Counted from the stretch's first letter, positions 1 to 9,139 are shown. The stretch: 10,735 nucleotides of DNA from Cudoniella acicularis (GCA_013054445.1 JAAMPI010001762.1:1-10735), one strand, 5' to 3'. Numbers and translations are program-made. Notes: generated by a model from the sequence alone, not told the origin.

Positions 1-1061
1 TATTCTCGGGAAGCCGCCCGAATACCCTAGCTATTTGTAATAGCCTGAATAGCTAGAATGATATCGTCTTCCGTGTAATTAGACATATTTAACTTGAGAA
101 TCAGGATTTAAATTTTTAGAATATTCTAATTAGAATTGAATAAGTTATAATTAATTATTCTAGAGTAGCGGTGTGTGGTTCGGGTGATTTTCGGGTGGTC
201 GGAATGGGTGTGCACGGACTTACTAAACTAGCTGTTGTTTTGCCAATAATTAGAACGGGGACCCTTGTAGAAACCAAGCAACAGTGTTCTTCAAAGTGCT
301 ATGTAAGCAATGCCATTTTGAAAGTATCAAGAAGCTATTGGCATTGTTTACTGAGTACAATATAGGAATATAGGATCTCCATATTCTTCTAGCACACTAG
401 TTGACCACAGCTAAGTATTGTCTCGAACCTCATTAAGCAGAGCTAGAGAGCGCAAAGGCTGTTATAAAGAAAATACCCGCTAGAGTCGCACGCCGGCAAT
501 ATCTCTTCTGTAGAGTCATCTCAACGATCCTACACTAAAATATACAAGGCGTAGGGTCACAATTTTCAAGTTTCCAGGCCCCTTCAGATCACTCATAAAC
601 GGCTCTCTCAACCATCAAGTTAAGTAGCCAATGTAACTGCAAGACGCGGTACACATGCCTACATGGACCTTGCACCTTCCTCGCGGCACTCGTGCAACTA
701 TGGATTCTACTCATGAGGAAGGACCCCGAGATCAGGACAAGGGTACTAGGGATAGCTAACGAGCGCATTTCCGTTTTGAATTGTTTATATTTGAATAAAT
801 TCAAAGGACTGCACTCTTTTACACTTCTACTGCCTTTTCTTCAGCTCATCCATTTCCTGGTCCTACAACTTTGAATTGAAGAATATATATGTAGATGATA
901 GAGCTTGGCATTGAGTGTATGAACAAAATAGATTGTAGTCCCATGCAGTAAGATAACGGCGTACTTCAATGTTTGGGAAGCGAGTGGAGACACCGTTATT
1001 CCAGGCGTATTGGACATTTTGCTCAGTCCAGGACTGACTGGCCCCATACTTCTTCATCGCG
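1..1061. other. Left flank without a recognisable gene
   Basis: I see no gene here. The open frames on both strands are short (at most about 110 codons) and overlap one another, and none gives a recognisable family. The first ~170 bases are AT-rich. Bases 175-205 carry a short TTCGGGTG-like direct repeat. CA and TG dinucleotides are common from about 180 onward, so this part has not been strongly RIP-mutated. The stretch just left of 1062 lies downstream of the Argonaute stop codon and should include its 3' UTR; no polyadenylation site can be fixed. Confidence 0.5.
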
Positions 1062-2492
1062 TCAGATGTAGAACATCGTATTACGCACATTCTCATGTAT
1101 TCGCACATCATTCGGATCTGCCACTTGTCCGCCTCCGCCACCTGCTCCTGACACCACGCTGCCTGCTGGTGTGGCTCCGGGTGTAGCATCAAATAGCTTG
1201 CTTAAATAGCACCTAGCCCTCTCACAGACGAGATCCGCGTAATAGGCGGCGGGGCAGATACTAACGGCCTTGGTAGCGCGACCGAATAGGTAGCACATAT
1301 TGTGCGTCAAGTCCTCGAGGGCATCGGCGGCGTTCTGGAAGGGAGGTTGCGCCTTCCGACTTCGGAAGATCTCATCTAGGACTGTGTGGTAGTGCGCTGG
1401 ACGCGCGGTTCCTTGGAGGGCAGTATGAGCTTGGAGGAAGAAGTCCCAATTCCGAGCTTCCGTGACACCGCGATCGACAACGGTACCATTCTGAGGATTC
1501 GAGGAGCGGTCTGCGTCTTCTTTCCTAGTTGGATAAAACCGAGTGTTGTGGCGTTTGCCAACAATGATGATGGACATTCGGGGTAGCCTCTTCTTGAAAT
1601 CACTTGGTGGGTAGAGTTCTTTACACGCCTTTCGGAGGAGAGGCAGCTCTTGGTCAAGAACTATTTCGTATTGCCCTTCGGACACACCATCACGGTAGAT
1701 CAGGATGTTTTCGGGGTAAGTTCCCTTATTCTTAGTCGCCCACAGACTGAGGCGTGACTTGAGCATACTGTCTAGGTCAGAGACCATCTCTTGTCTCGCG
1801 GTCTGAATTTGGAGATCCGCCGGCCATTGTCCGAGCCATTGGTCTACAGAAGCCACGATTCCTGCTACGCTTGGCGCGTTCGATGCCGAGCCAGGTGCGG
1901 GGTGGGTAACGTCGATACCCACGACCATGGTCTTGCCTTCTGCTATAATACCCATTTTGGTATTGTCCAAGCACTGGTTTCGTCCGCCGAGTTTGAGGTT
2001 GAACTTAAGCGCAACGTTCGCGTAGTACTGGTCGTTAGCCCTTATAAATTTCGGACCTAGGGTGCAGACATTGAGAAGCCCCTTCTTGACGTCGCACACG
2101 AACTTGATGCGGTTATAGATGGATGAATCAAGATGAGGTATGATGACAAGAATCAACTTTGGCGGAGGCCTGGTGGGATGGCTTACGAATCTTTGGATAG
2201 CCACATCAATATCCGTGTCAACATTGGCAGGGTTTAAGGTAATGCGCAGACCGGGGGTGTAATCACCTACGTCGACGCCGAGTCTTCTCAATTTCTGTTG
2301 GAGTGCGTTTAGCGTGGAACCTAACTCCTGTTCATTTCTCCATGCATCCGGGGACCTCGGCGACGATATAAGGAGGTATGTCCACGAAGGAAGCTTTGAT
2401 CTTGTCGAAAATTCAACGTCTTGCATATTCCAGCTTCCAGACCAAGCCTTGGCAGTTTTACCATCTTTGTATCTAACATTTGGTCCCATCAA

Positions 2493-2507
2493 GACCGCGG
2501 CCGGGAA
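2493..2507 (-). other. Single-base frameshift in Argonaute exon 4
   Basis: The minus-strand frame reading AEFGIAVTPKLIAVPGR runs into a stop at 2474-2476, while the next recognisable residues (VLMGPNVRYKDG) lie one frame away. The family reads VPGRVL here. The DNA has CGCGGTCTTG where CGCGTCTTG would keep the frame, so one G (plus-strand C at 2495 or 2496) is surplus. The frame with VLMGPN is itself closed upstream by a TGA in the AVTP region, so the shift must occur between these points. There is no plausible intron. It may be a real mutation or a base-call error. Confidence 0.85.
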
Positions 2508-2547
2508 CGGCGATAAGCTTGGGCGTCACAGCGATACCGAACTCAGC

Positions 2548-2598
2548 CTGACAAGGTAAGCATTTCCTCTCAGTACCGCCAGCGCAGGGCCAACTCAC
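2548..2598 (-). other. Argonaute intron 3 (51 nt, stopless)
   Basis: The donor is GTGAGT, the branch-point candidate is CTTAC and the acceptor is GTCAG. The intron lies in phase 0, is a multiple of three and holds no in-frame stop, so the open frame runs through it. Family alignment places it: PPVNPTI should be followed directly by AEFGIAVTPKL, and the 17 intervening residues have no place in the Argonaute L2/MID region. Confidence 0.85.
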
Positions 2599-2846
2599 AA
2601 TGGTAGGATTTACCGGTGGCTCTAGGCCTAGAAGCCGATCGCCATTGATAACTATTGACTTGGCATTAGCAGCAGGTTTACGGACGGCAAATCGTATCAT
2701 CTGCTGCGTTTGGCTTGGAGTCAGCTTTGCGCTGCTAGGCTGACCAGGCAAGACAATGCAGACGTCTGGTGGTAGATACGATGGGTTCTGCCGAGTTCCA
2801 ACATTGATAACAGGCATGTTGGGATCTGTGATAGTGATGCTGTGGG

Positions 2847-2901
2847 CTGGCAGATGCGTCAACTATAGTTTCAAGTAAGCGGGGATAGGCAGACACCTTA
2901 C
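2847..2901 (-). other. Argonaute intron 2, inside PAZ
   Basis: This 55-nt intron has a GTAAGG donor and a CCAG acceptor, with CTTAC and TTGAC as candidate branch points. Removing it joins VYDFFQK to THSITITDPNMPVINVG in one frame, which is the expected PAZ sequence. Confidence 0.9.
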
Positions 2902-3639
2902 TCTTTTGGAAGAAGTCATAAACGCTGATATAGCCGTTGCCAGCTGGTTCAGGTCCTTCCTTGGCAGGCTTCTTGCCCTTCTTACCTCTCTTTCCAGTAG
3001 GGCTCTGTTGAGACCCACTCAGTTGGGGCGCACTTGGTTGTTCTCCTGGACTGCCGAGGTGGAACTTTACCTCTTTCGAGCCAGCAGCAAACTTTGGCAC
3101 GATGGGAGGGTGCTGTAGCCCGTGGCCATCTCCAGGCGTTGCCAGACCCGCGATAATCTTTATTCTGGGTATTTCGCGACCTTCTCTGTTCGTCTTGATA
3201 ATGTGGGTGGCCCGGACGCGCAGTCTCTTCAAAAAATTGGCCAGTCTGACCATGTTTCGGTCATTGTGGCTTAGGTATGCAGATATTAATGGGCCAAGGT
3301 GACCTCCCTCGTAACATGCAGCATGCTTCACCTGGACGTTAAGGAGGATGCGGCAAGTAGCAGACCGAGCGCTGATAAAAAATCCTCTTATGGCCTGAAG
3401 CCCTCCTCCAAGACTCATTGTCTCAGAGTCAGCTGGGGCCAGTTCGAAGTGCTTATTTGCACCCATAGAGAATATGTTGGAGGCGGACTTTGGATAGTGC
3501 CCCATGACAATGTTGAGCGCTTGGATGATCTCATCCTTGGATCCAAATAGGGAGCTTGCGTGGCTAGAAGTTAGATAGTCCACGAGCTCAGAAACTGCGA
3601 GTGTACCTGTGCTTTGGAGACGCAGCCTATAGGTCTTAG

Positions 3640-3785
3640 NATTTNNTNAAGGNTCGTCTTCGTCTTCCGATCTNTANCGNANAANGTATCCCTNTTCNTC
3701 GATAGNGAGCTCTGATCTACAAATCAGGTTNGACTTNTAGTCTNTCGNAATACNNTTCTTNTNTTNAGAGAAGTGTTCTTCNANN
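3640..3785. other. Cluster of 25 ambiguous bases at the RIP boundary
   Basis: Twenty-five Ns are scattered singly or in pairs over 146 bases inside Argonaute exon 2 (N domain). The reading frame passes through unbroken, so the Ns stand for single base positions and are not a gap filler. To the left the sequence is normal; to the right it is RIP-mutated. Sixteen of the 25 are preceded by T or followed by A, the context RIP would use, but about half would be so by chance. Confidence 0.9.
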
Positions 3786-4085
3786 AGGAGCTCGATGACC
3801 CTCTTCGCCCTTTTACCGGTCGGCACTCTTCCGACTCTAGTATTAACGGGTATAATCTCGATACTATAGCGAAATAACACTAAGTTCTTCTACGCTACTA
3901 TTTTAAAGTAATTCGCCTATAGAGTAACCTCCTTCCCTTATGTTCCGTAGCCAGGCCTTAGAGGTAAACGTGTTTCGAAAATAGATTTCTAAGGCCTAGT
4001 ACTCTTAAGCTAAACAGCTCTTACGGTCTTATTCTCGATCTTTCGTACTTGGACATCGTGTTCGAGATACTCGCTAGGGCTATAG

Positions 4086-4138
4086 CTAGGAACGTCAGTC
4101 GGTGCTAGTGGCTATATTTGATTAATAGAGCTACTTAC
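4086..4138 (-). other. Argonaute intron 1
   Basis: This 53-nt intron has a GTAAGT donor, a CTGAC branch-point match ten bases before the end, and a TAG acceptor (possibly CAG before RIP). Splicing joins phase 2 to phase 2 and connects the RG-rich frame to the frame that leads into the N domain (PGYGT then ANYF). The two frames differ without it. Confidence 0.82.
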
Positions 4139-4365
4139 GAGAATACCTCTATTTCTATAGGACTACCACGTCCGCCTCGTCTAAATACGCCGCGAGAACC
4201 TCGACTACCCCGACTCTTAAAACTCGCGACCTAAAACTAGGAGCCACGACTACGATCACCTAAAGGTCTGTCTCTACGTCCGCGACCGCGATCGTGGCCA
4301 TAGGTCGATAAACCCCGCTCTCTACGCCCGCGACCACGCCCGCGTTAGAATTACTATTTAGACAT
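4139..4365 (-). other. RIP-mutated first exon of Argonaute, RG-rich
   Basis: The 227 nt begin ATG TCT AAA and encode repeated RGRGRGR, DRGRGRRDR and SRGSRG blocks, the arginine/glycine leader typical of QDE-2-type Argonautes. Five in-frame stops (TAG, TAA, TAA, TAG, TAG) are all explained by glutamine codons hit by C-to-T change in CpA. The many CGN and GGN codons survive because they offer few CpA or TpG targets, which is why the RG pattern remains readable. The exon ends in phase 2 at a GTAAGT donor. Confidence 0.85.
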
Positions 4366-4671
4366 TATATAAGAGTAGACCGAAATTAAACCTATAGACG
4401 TATACCTGATCAAGTTGATTTTATTATTACGCTAGCGAGGAGAGTTGTTTTAAACATTTTTACCCCGCTAGTAGCCTTACGTCATACCTTTTAGGTTGTC
4501 TGATTTAGCGTGGCGGACGACATTTGGCCTAAAATTAGCTTCTTTAGTAGCGACGAGGTAGTAGAACGACACTTTATAAATCGGTACCTAGCCTAAATAA
4601 TCATATATATATATTTTATACTAGGAATTTCTAGCTAGAATATCTTCTTAAGTTAGCTGTTCGAGACCACC
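4366..4671. promoter_or_regulatory. Divergent Argonaute/Dicer intergenic region
   Basis: About 300 bases separate the Argonaute ATG (minus strand) from the first recognisable Dicer residues (plus strand), so the two genes must share or abut promoters. An alternating AT run at about 4602-4614, followed by TTTTATA, lies close to the expected Dicer start. RIP has rewritten the region, so original promoter elements cannot be identified. The true Dicer start codon probably lies inside the right end of this interval. Confidence 0.55.
4602..4614. repeat. Short AT dinucleotide run
   Basis: About six AT units sit upstream of the Dicer relic and are followed by TTTTATA. The run may be a TATA-type element or simply a product of AT enrichment by RIP. 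Confidence 0.6.
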
Positions 4672-4833
4672 CGGCTAAGATACTACGTAAGCTCGTACTC
4701 GAAGCTACTAGTTAAAGATATTAAAAGAGAGTATAAAGGAAAATATTATCGTTATAGTATTTTATACTCTCTATTATATTGTTATACGATATTAATAGAA
4801 GTAGATAGATACCGGGAGTAGGAAGACGTATAT

Positions 4834-4931
4834 ATAAGTGGCCTATATGTTATCCTGATTTATTTTGACTTACTAGAGTCTTTATTCCTAAGGTTACTTA
4901 AGAGATAGTAGTGGTTAATCAAGATATATAG
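4834..4931 (+). other. Dicer intron after the Walker A motif
   Basis: This is a 98-nt intron fossil. The donor now reads ATAAGT directly after a T, as expected if GTAAGT was hit by TpG-to-TpA RIP. The acceptor is TAG. Removal joins GKTH to IAVLRIISELERCP (with M/I and H/Y changes), the expected helicase sequence. Confidence 0.72.
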
Positions 4932-4980
4932 AGCCGTTCTTCGAATCATATCCGAGCTCGAACGCTGCCCTCTAGAGAAG

Positions 4981-5023
4981 ATATACTTTCCGTAGTAATA
5001 TTACGATTACTAAACCTTTATAG
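4981..5023 (+). other. Dicer intron before the FLAPTVAL motif
   Basis: About 43 nt separate the ELERCPLEK frame from LVWFLAPTVAL. The interval has a TTACTAAAC branch-point-like sequence and a TTATAG end. The donor now reads ATATAC; a G-to-A change from GTATAC is likely, though here it is not in the classic TpG context, so the left edge is less certain. Confidence 0.6.
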
Positions 5024-5164
5024 CTCGTCTGGTTCCTAGCCCCGACCGTCGCGTTATATATATAACAGTATAAAGTGATATCCTCCTAGATTCCTACCGC
5101 CAAGACAAGGCTGTTTATTGGCTCCGATAACGTAGATCGGTAGAGCAAACAGCGGATCTAGGAC

Positions 5165-5167
5165 GTA
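5165..5167 (+). other. One-base deletion in the Dicer helicase
   Basis: The frame carrying LVWFLAPTVAL through DNVDRW and RIWD gives way to a different frame carrying ILKDV and IVVSTHAVLADAL. One missing base around GAC GT-ATA CTA restores the family order. Exon 5024-5275 is 252 nt, whereas the flanking phases require 253, which supports a single-base loss. Confidence 0.7.
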
Positions 5168-5275
5168 TACTAAAGGACGTATAGATTGTCGTGTCGACGC
5201 ACGCGGTTCTCGCCGATGCCTTAAGCTATAGATTCGTAAGAATTTAGAAGCTATCGCTATTAATATTCGATAAAG

Positions 5276-5323
5276 GTAAGTTACTTCCGTAGTTCTCCTA
5301 ATACTACTTACTAATGTCGTAAG
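5276..5323 (+). other. Dicer intron inside the DEAH box
   Basis: This 48-nt intron has a GTAAGT donor and an ACTAAT branch-like site, and ends in AAG. Splicing completes D-E-A-H-H-C-T-G-N (now D-K-A-Y-Y-Y-T-G-N), the helicase motif II, followed by NKIIRDFY. The AAG acceptor is unusual but the joined protein is convincing. Confidence 0.8.
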
Positions 5324-5471
5324 CTTATTATTATACGGGGAATTATCTAGTAAACAAAATCATACGTGACTTTTATTATCGTATAATCTAAGAGGAGGGT
5401 CGCCAAGCGGTCCCCTATATTCTAGGTTTGATAGCCAGTCCTATTGTCAGATCAAGGCTAAGCGAGCTTAA

Positions 5472-5516
5472 GTTCGTCCCTATTCCCTTTCTAGCGTTGT
5501 TACTAATAAGATCTAG
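5472..5516 (+). other. Dicer intron after TASPIVRSRLSEL
   Basis: This 45-nt in-frame intron has donor GTTCGT, a TTACTAAT branch region and a TCTAG acceptor. Removing it joins RSRLSELK to TIKANLDSISRTPR, the expected DCL2 sequence. The alternative is a 15-residue hydrophobic insert that has no counterpart in the family. Confidence 0.72.
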
Positions 5517-6596
5517 AACCATTAAAGCAAATCTCGACTCGATCAGTAGGACGCCTCGTCTCTAACGACAAGAGTTGTTAAAGTATGTATATCGCCTAGT
5601 ACTAGTTAAGCTCACCTATCTACTACCCGATATAACCTAGCACTATAGTAGCCGTATACTCTAAGGCCTGATCTCCGTTTATACGACGATAGATATTTAA
5701 AAGGATCCGTATGTTCTCAAGTTAAAGGCCGAGTCATAGAGCAGCTAGAAGCTAAGCAAACTACTCTTGTCAGGTAAAACCTACTATTCGGAGTAGCTAA
5801 ATAAATTTTGTCGTAAAGCTAGTCATATCTATAATAAACTTAGGCACTAGGCAGCCGGGTATTTCATTGCCTAATCGATTCGAAAGTTATAGAAAATAGT
5901 TGATACTAAGGAAGAGATCTCTTTTAGTTTAGGAAATGATAAGAAAGCCTATCTTCTAGGCATATTAACTCAGGTACCTCTGACGGAATCGGGAGACCTC
6001 ACTACTGTTGATCGTCCTCAAATCTCCGCTAAGCTTGACAGCTTGATATCTTTCCTTACTAGAGAAGAGTATAGTAAGTTTTCGGGACTGATCTTTGTCC
6101 GATAGCGCGCGACCGTTAGCGTTATGTCCGAACTGCTATCTATTTACCCGAAGATAAAGGGCCGATTCCGTTACGCGCCTTACGTTAGCTTATCGAATAG
6201 TGCTAACAAGAAGTAGGATATTGGCGAGCTGCTTAACCTACGTGACTAGTGCGAAACCTTAGACGATTTCCGGGAAAGGCGGATAAATCTTATTATTACT
6301 ACTAATGTCCTAGATAAGGGGATAGATATCATAGTATACTATTTAGTGATCTGTTTTAACAAACCGCCTAATCTAAAATCATTTATCTAAAGGAGAGAGA
6401 GAGCTAGACAAGAAAAATCAACCTTCGCTATTATACTTGCCGACGATAATGTCTTAGCCTCTCTTAATAGCTAGTAGGTATTAGAGGAGTAAATACTTCG
6501 AGTTTATTAAAATAATACTAGGTTATTATAAGAAGTTTCTAACCTTAAAAGTATCTAAGAAGACGTCGAGGACGAATTCCGAATCGAATCTACTAG

Positions 6597-6645
6597 GTAA
6601 GCGACTAAGAACCTACTTTAGAGCTATACTGACTCTAAATTCTAG
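6597..6645 (+). other. Dicer intron before the dimerisation domain
   Basis: This 49-nt intron has donor GTAAGC, an ACTGAC branch point and a TTCTAG acceptor. It moves the reading frame from that of the helicase C domain to that of RVLLTAKSAVAYLYYF and everything downstream to 9139. The frame change is otherwise unexplained. Confidence 0.88.
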
Positions 6646-9139
6646 AGTACTCTTAACCGCTAAGTCGGCGGTAGCATATCTTTATTATTTCTATACTATA
6701 CTTCCTTATTAACGATATGTTGATCTCCGTCCCGCTTTTACTTTTATAGAAGACGTAGAGACCTATCGGATTAACGGGACTACGATTCTCTCGAACTCTA
6801 TTAGTATATCGGTACGATATATAAACGGACGTAAATAGTGGCGAATAGAACGTACGGTAAGGAAGGACGCCGTATTCTAAACATACGTCGCGTTATACGA
6901 GGCGGGCCTCGTTAATAATAATCTCTTCCCTTTAAATCGGGAGGGGGCTATAGTAAGAGATATACGAGAAGAACTGCCTTCGATAATAGAGGTTTTAGAA
7001 CAGCTTAATCTATAGGTCGGTTTAGTAAAGGCGTAGGTATTCCGTAAACTAAACTAGACTATTATCTCTATCTAGTAATAAGATAGAATAGAAGGAGGCG
7101 AGGTTATAATAATTCTAACAACACCTTTAGCGATGCCTTATATACGACCATTTACCTTATACTAGGATAGTAAGACTACCTTTAAGGTTCGCCTAGGAGC
7201 TTCGTAGTAGGTAGCCGTAATCTGCTCCGAGAGCCTTCGATTTATAAAGGACATCATATATACTCTACTTCGGTCGACGTATTTAGATTAACGGCTAGAT
7301 AATCGAAAGGATTTCGTTATACTCTTTATTCTAAACATATATAAGTAGCAGTTTAAAACGTGGCTATCTATATATCGAGGACGTCGTCTCGCTTTAGAAG
7401 AGTTCTACTTAAATCGTGACGTCTCTCCCTACGGCCTTATACGAAGCTCTTTATACTTCGGCGTTCCTTATATATTCTATCGATAGCGCACCCCTTCTTC
7501 GGATAGAGCGGAGACCGAGGTTAAAGTAGAGTGTTTTGCGCTGCCTAAACGGCGGAACTTTTTAGAAGCCGGCACGCTCTCTAAAAAAGTGACTAGCTTA
7601 GCCTTATAGAGTAAGAATTCTACTAGAGAAGCGCGATTATTCCCGGCGAAGTCTTATACGATTGATTTCTTACCTATTAAGCAGGCTCTATTTAGTCTTT
7701 TTATCCCGGCGATCACGTAGTATATCGAGGTGCTTATAGTGGCGAATCAGCTATACTAAACAATTCTTAAGAATGTTCCGTTCCGGGATATCTATCACGT
7801 GATTATAGCTATTAGTACGTCTTTAACCTAGTCGGCTACTAACTATTAGAGATACGAATTTTTAAAAGACTTAATATTAAAATTTATCGTATTAATTTAG
7901 CTTTTCGTCGATCACGAGAATTAGTACGAGGGTTATCTCTCGGAAGGTAGAGCTATACTTATATCGAATTCACGTCTAGCGAGGGCAGCTTTAGATACTA
8001 GCCTCGATTCGTTTATTTTAACCAAACCTTTTATAGGTAAGAGATAGACTTACCTACTAATCTCCGAGTTAGAGATCTATTCCGTAGCCAAACGGACTGT
8101 TTTATCGAAGACGCTAGCAGATATAGTCGAGGCTCTTATTAGAGTAGCATTTTTAGATAGAGGCTTATCTGCCGCTAGAGGATATATACACACGTTTCTC
8201 CCCGACATCCGTACTCTATCCCTTGTTTTCGGCTTTAGTATATATCTACGTAGTATAAAATTAATAAACCTATCTATTAATATAATAGTAGAGCTACTTA
8301 TTAACCACTAATTTCTAGATAAAGATCTACTTTAGGAGGCCCTAACCTATCCGTCCTACGAAAGAGACACGCTTATAGAGTCCTACTAAAGGCTTGAGTT
8401 CTTAGGCGATATAGTACTAGATATGATTATCGTTATAGTAATTTTCGAAGAAAACCTAAATTGTTCGTACGAGAGTATGTCGTAGATCAAGACAGCGTTA
8501 GTTAATACCGATCTACTAGTATTCCTTTACTTAGAAGTATCTTTAATATAAGATACCGTTTATATCTAGTAAAAGGGGGAGAGAACATTCTACGAAGTAT
8601 ATAAAGAGGAAAAAATCGAACTCTAGAAGTTTATAAGGCGTTACGGTCAAGAGATTATAGAGGCGTAATAAGCCTATGTCACGCGTTATTAGTAGCTCCG
8701 TCGAGACATAGACCGATGTTTAAAGTACGACCGACTCTATCTATAGGCTTTACTCGCTTAGTTAGATATAGAGAAGTTTTTCTCCGATATTATTAAGAGC
8801 GTTTTCGGAGTAATCTTTACGGATACTAGGGGAACTCTTGCGGACTGCCAACGCTTCGTAGAGCGTATTAGAATAATAACATATTTACGTCGTATAATGT
8901 CTGACGGTATTGACGTTGTCTACCCTAAAGCCTCGCTTGAACGCTTGACTAGGCCGGACAAGATCGAGTACGTCGTTAAGGAGAATAATAATCGTATATA
9001 TTAGTACTTAATTAAGATCAATAATATTAAAGTTGTTACGGTAAGAAGATGTTTGACGAAGAACGAGGCCGTTATAAGGGCCGCGGATAGTATAGTAAAA
9101 CTGATTTTACGAACAAAACCTTATACTACCGGGACTTAG

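Larger units (their letters stand above)
1062..4365 (-). pseudogene. ago: Fungal Argonaute (QDE-2-like) with RIP-destroyed 5' third
   Basis: Argonaute binds small guide RNAs and cleaves matching transcripts in RNA silencing. I read four exons: 4365-4139, 4085-2902, 2846-2599 and 2547-1062. With one surplus base removed these total 3144 nt, exactly 1048 codons including the stop, a normal length for fungal Argonautes. In order: an RG-rich leader (about residues 4-75) as in QDE-2; the N domain, with a PGYGT motif and then ANYF (about residues 120-135); the linker (about 300-330); PAZ, with a lysine/glycine-rich insert before VYDFFQK and then NVGTRQNPSYLP; MID; and PIWI. The PIWI catalytic set is DEDD: D in GIDVTHP (1911-1913), E in RQEM (1788-1790), D in YRDGVSEGQ (1689-1691), D in YYADLV (1233-1235). 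The protein ends NTMFYI. Exon 1 and the start of exon 2 contain ten in-frame stops, all TAG or TAA and none TGA, as expected from RIP of CAG, CAA or TGG. A single-base frameshift lies near 2495. The ATG has A at -3. QDE-2 versus SMS-2 orthology is not settled. Confidence 0.93.
4672..9139 (+). pseudogene. dcl2: Dicer-like protein 2 (DCL2), RIP-inactivated
   Basis: Dicer cuts double-stranded RNA into the small RNAs that load Argonaute. Ignoring stops, the plus strand reads as a full fungal DCL2. The order is: Walker A MDTGSGKT, now IDTGSRKT (4805-4828); LVWFLAPTVAL (5024-5056); IVVSTHAVLADAL; LLIFDEAH with E now K (5257-5330); ILGLTASP with T now I; LIFVRQRATV and the helicase C domain (about 6091-6440), ending FIQRRGRAR with Q a stop and the second G now E; the dimerisation domain starting LLTAKSAVAYLYYF and RYVDLRPAFTF (about 6650-6900); RNase IIIa (about 7800-8200); RNase IIIb (about 8370-8880); and a charged tail. 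The frame is unbroken from 6647 to 9139. I count about sixty in-frame stops, all TAA or TAG. There is also one 1-nt deletion near 5165. The RNase IIIa signature reads EFLKD (G lost). RNase IIIb keeps LEFLGD (8396-8410), but its distal catalytic Glu is now Lys (8795-8797). No PAZ is seen, as usual for DCL2. The exact start is unresolved; the stop may be 9139 or 9145. Confidence 0.93.

Noticed and set aside
1..24. Imperfect inverted repeat (TATTC..CGGG / CCCGAATA)
   Set aside because: Eight paired bases with a bulge is too short to call a terminator or a transposon end, and there is no partner element in the window.
692..874. Short plus-strand frame and the overlapping minus-strand frames in the left flank
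   Set aside because: They are short, mutually overlapping and without family resemblance; they look like chance frames in non-coding DNA.
1062..2492. The 476-codon PIWI frame as a separate short Piwi-only gene
   Set aside because: Its start is only a TTG codon inside the conserved VPGRVL region, and the upstream PAZ and N-domain sequence continues directly in a neighbouring frame. It is the C-terminal part of the Argonaute.
1791..3550. Several plus-strand open frames opposite the Argonaute gene
   Set aside because: They are shadows of the minus-strand coding frame: no start context, no family resemblance, and they cross intron boundaries.
3655..3675. Minus-strand AGATCGGAAG resembles the start of an Illumina adapter next to the Ns
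   Set aside because: The match is only about 11 bases and breaks where the adapter continues. The same bases encode RSEDED in frame with the N domain. Probably coincidence, though worth a glance when checking the N cluster.
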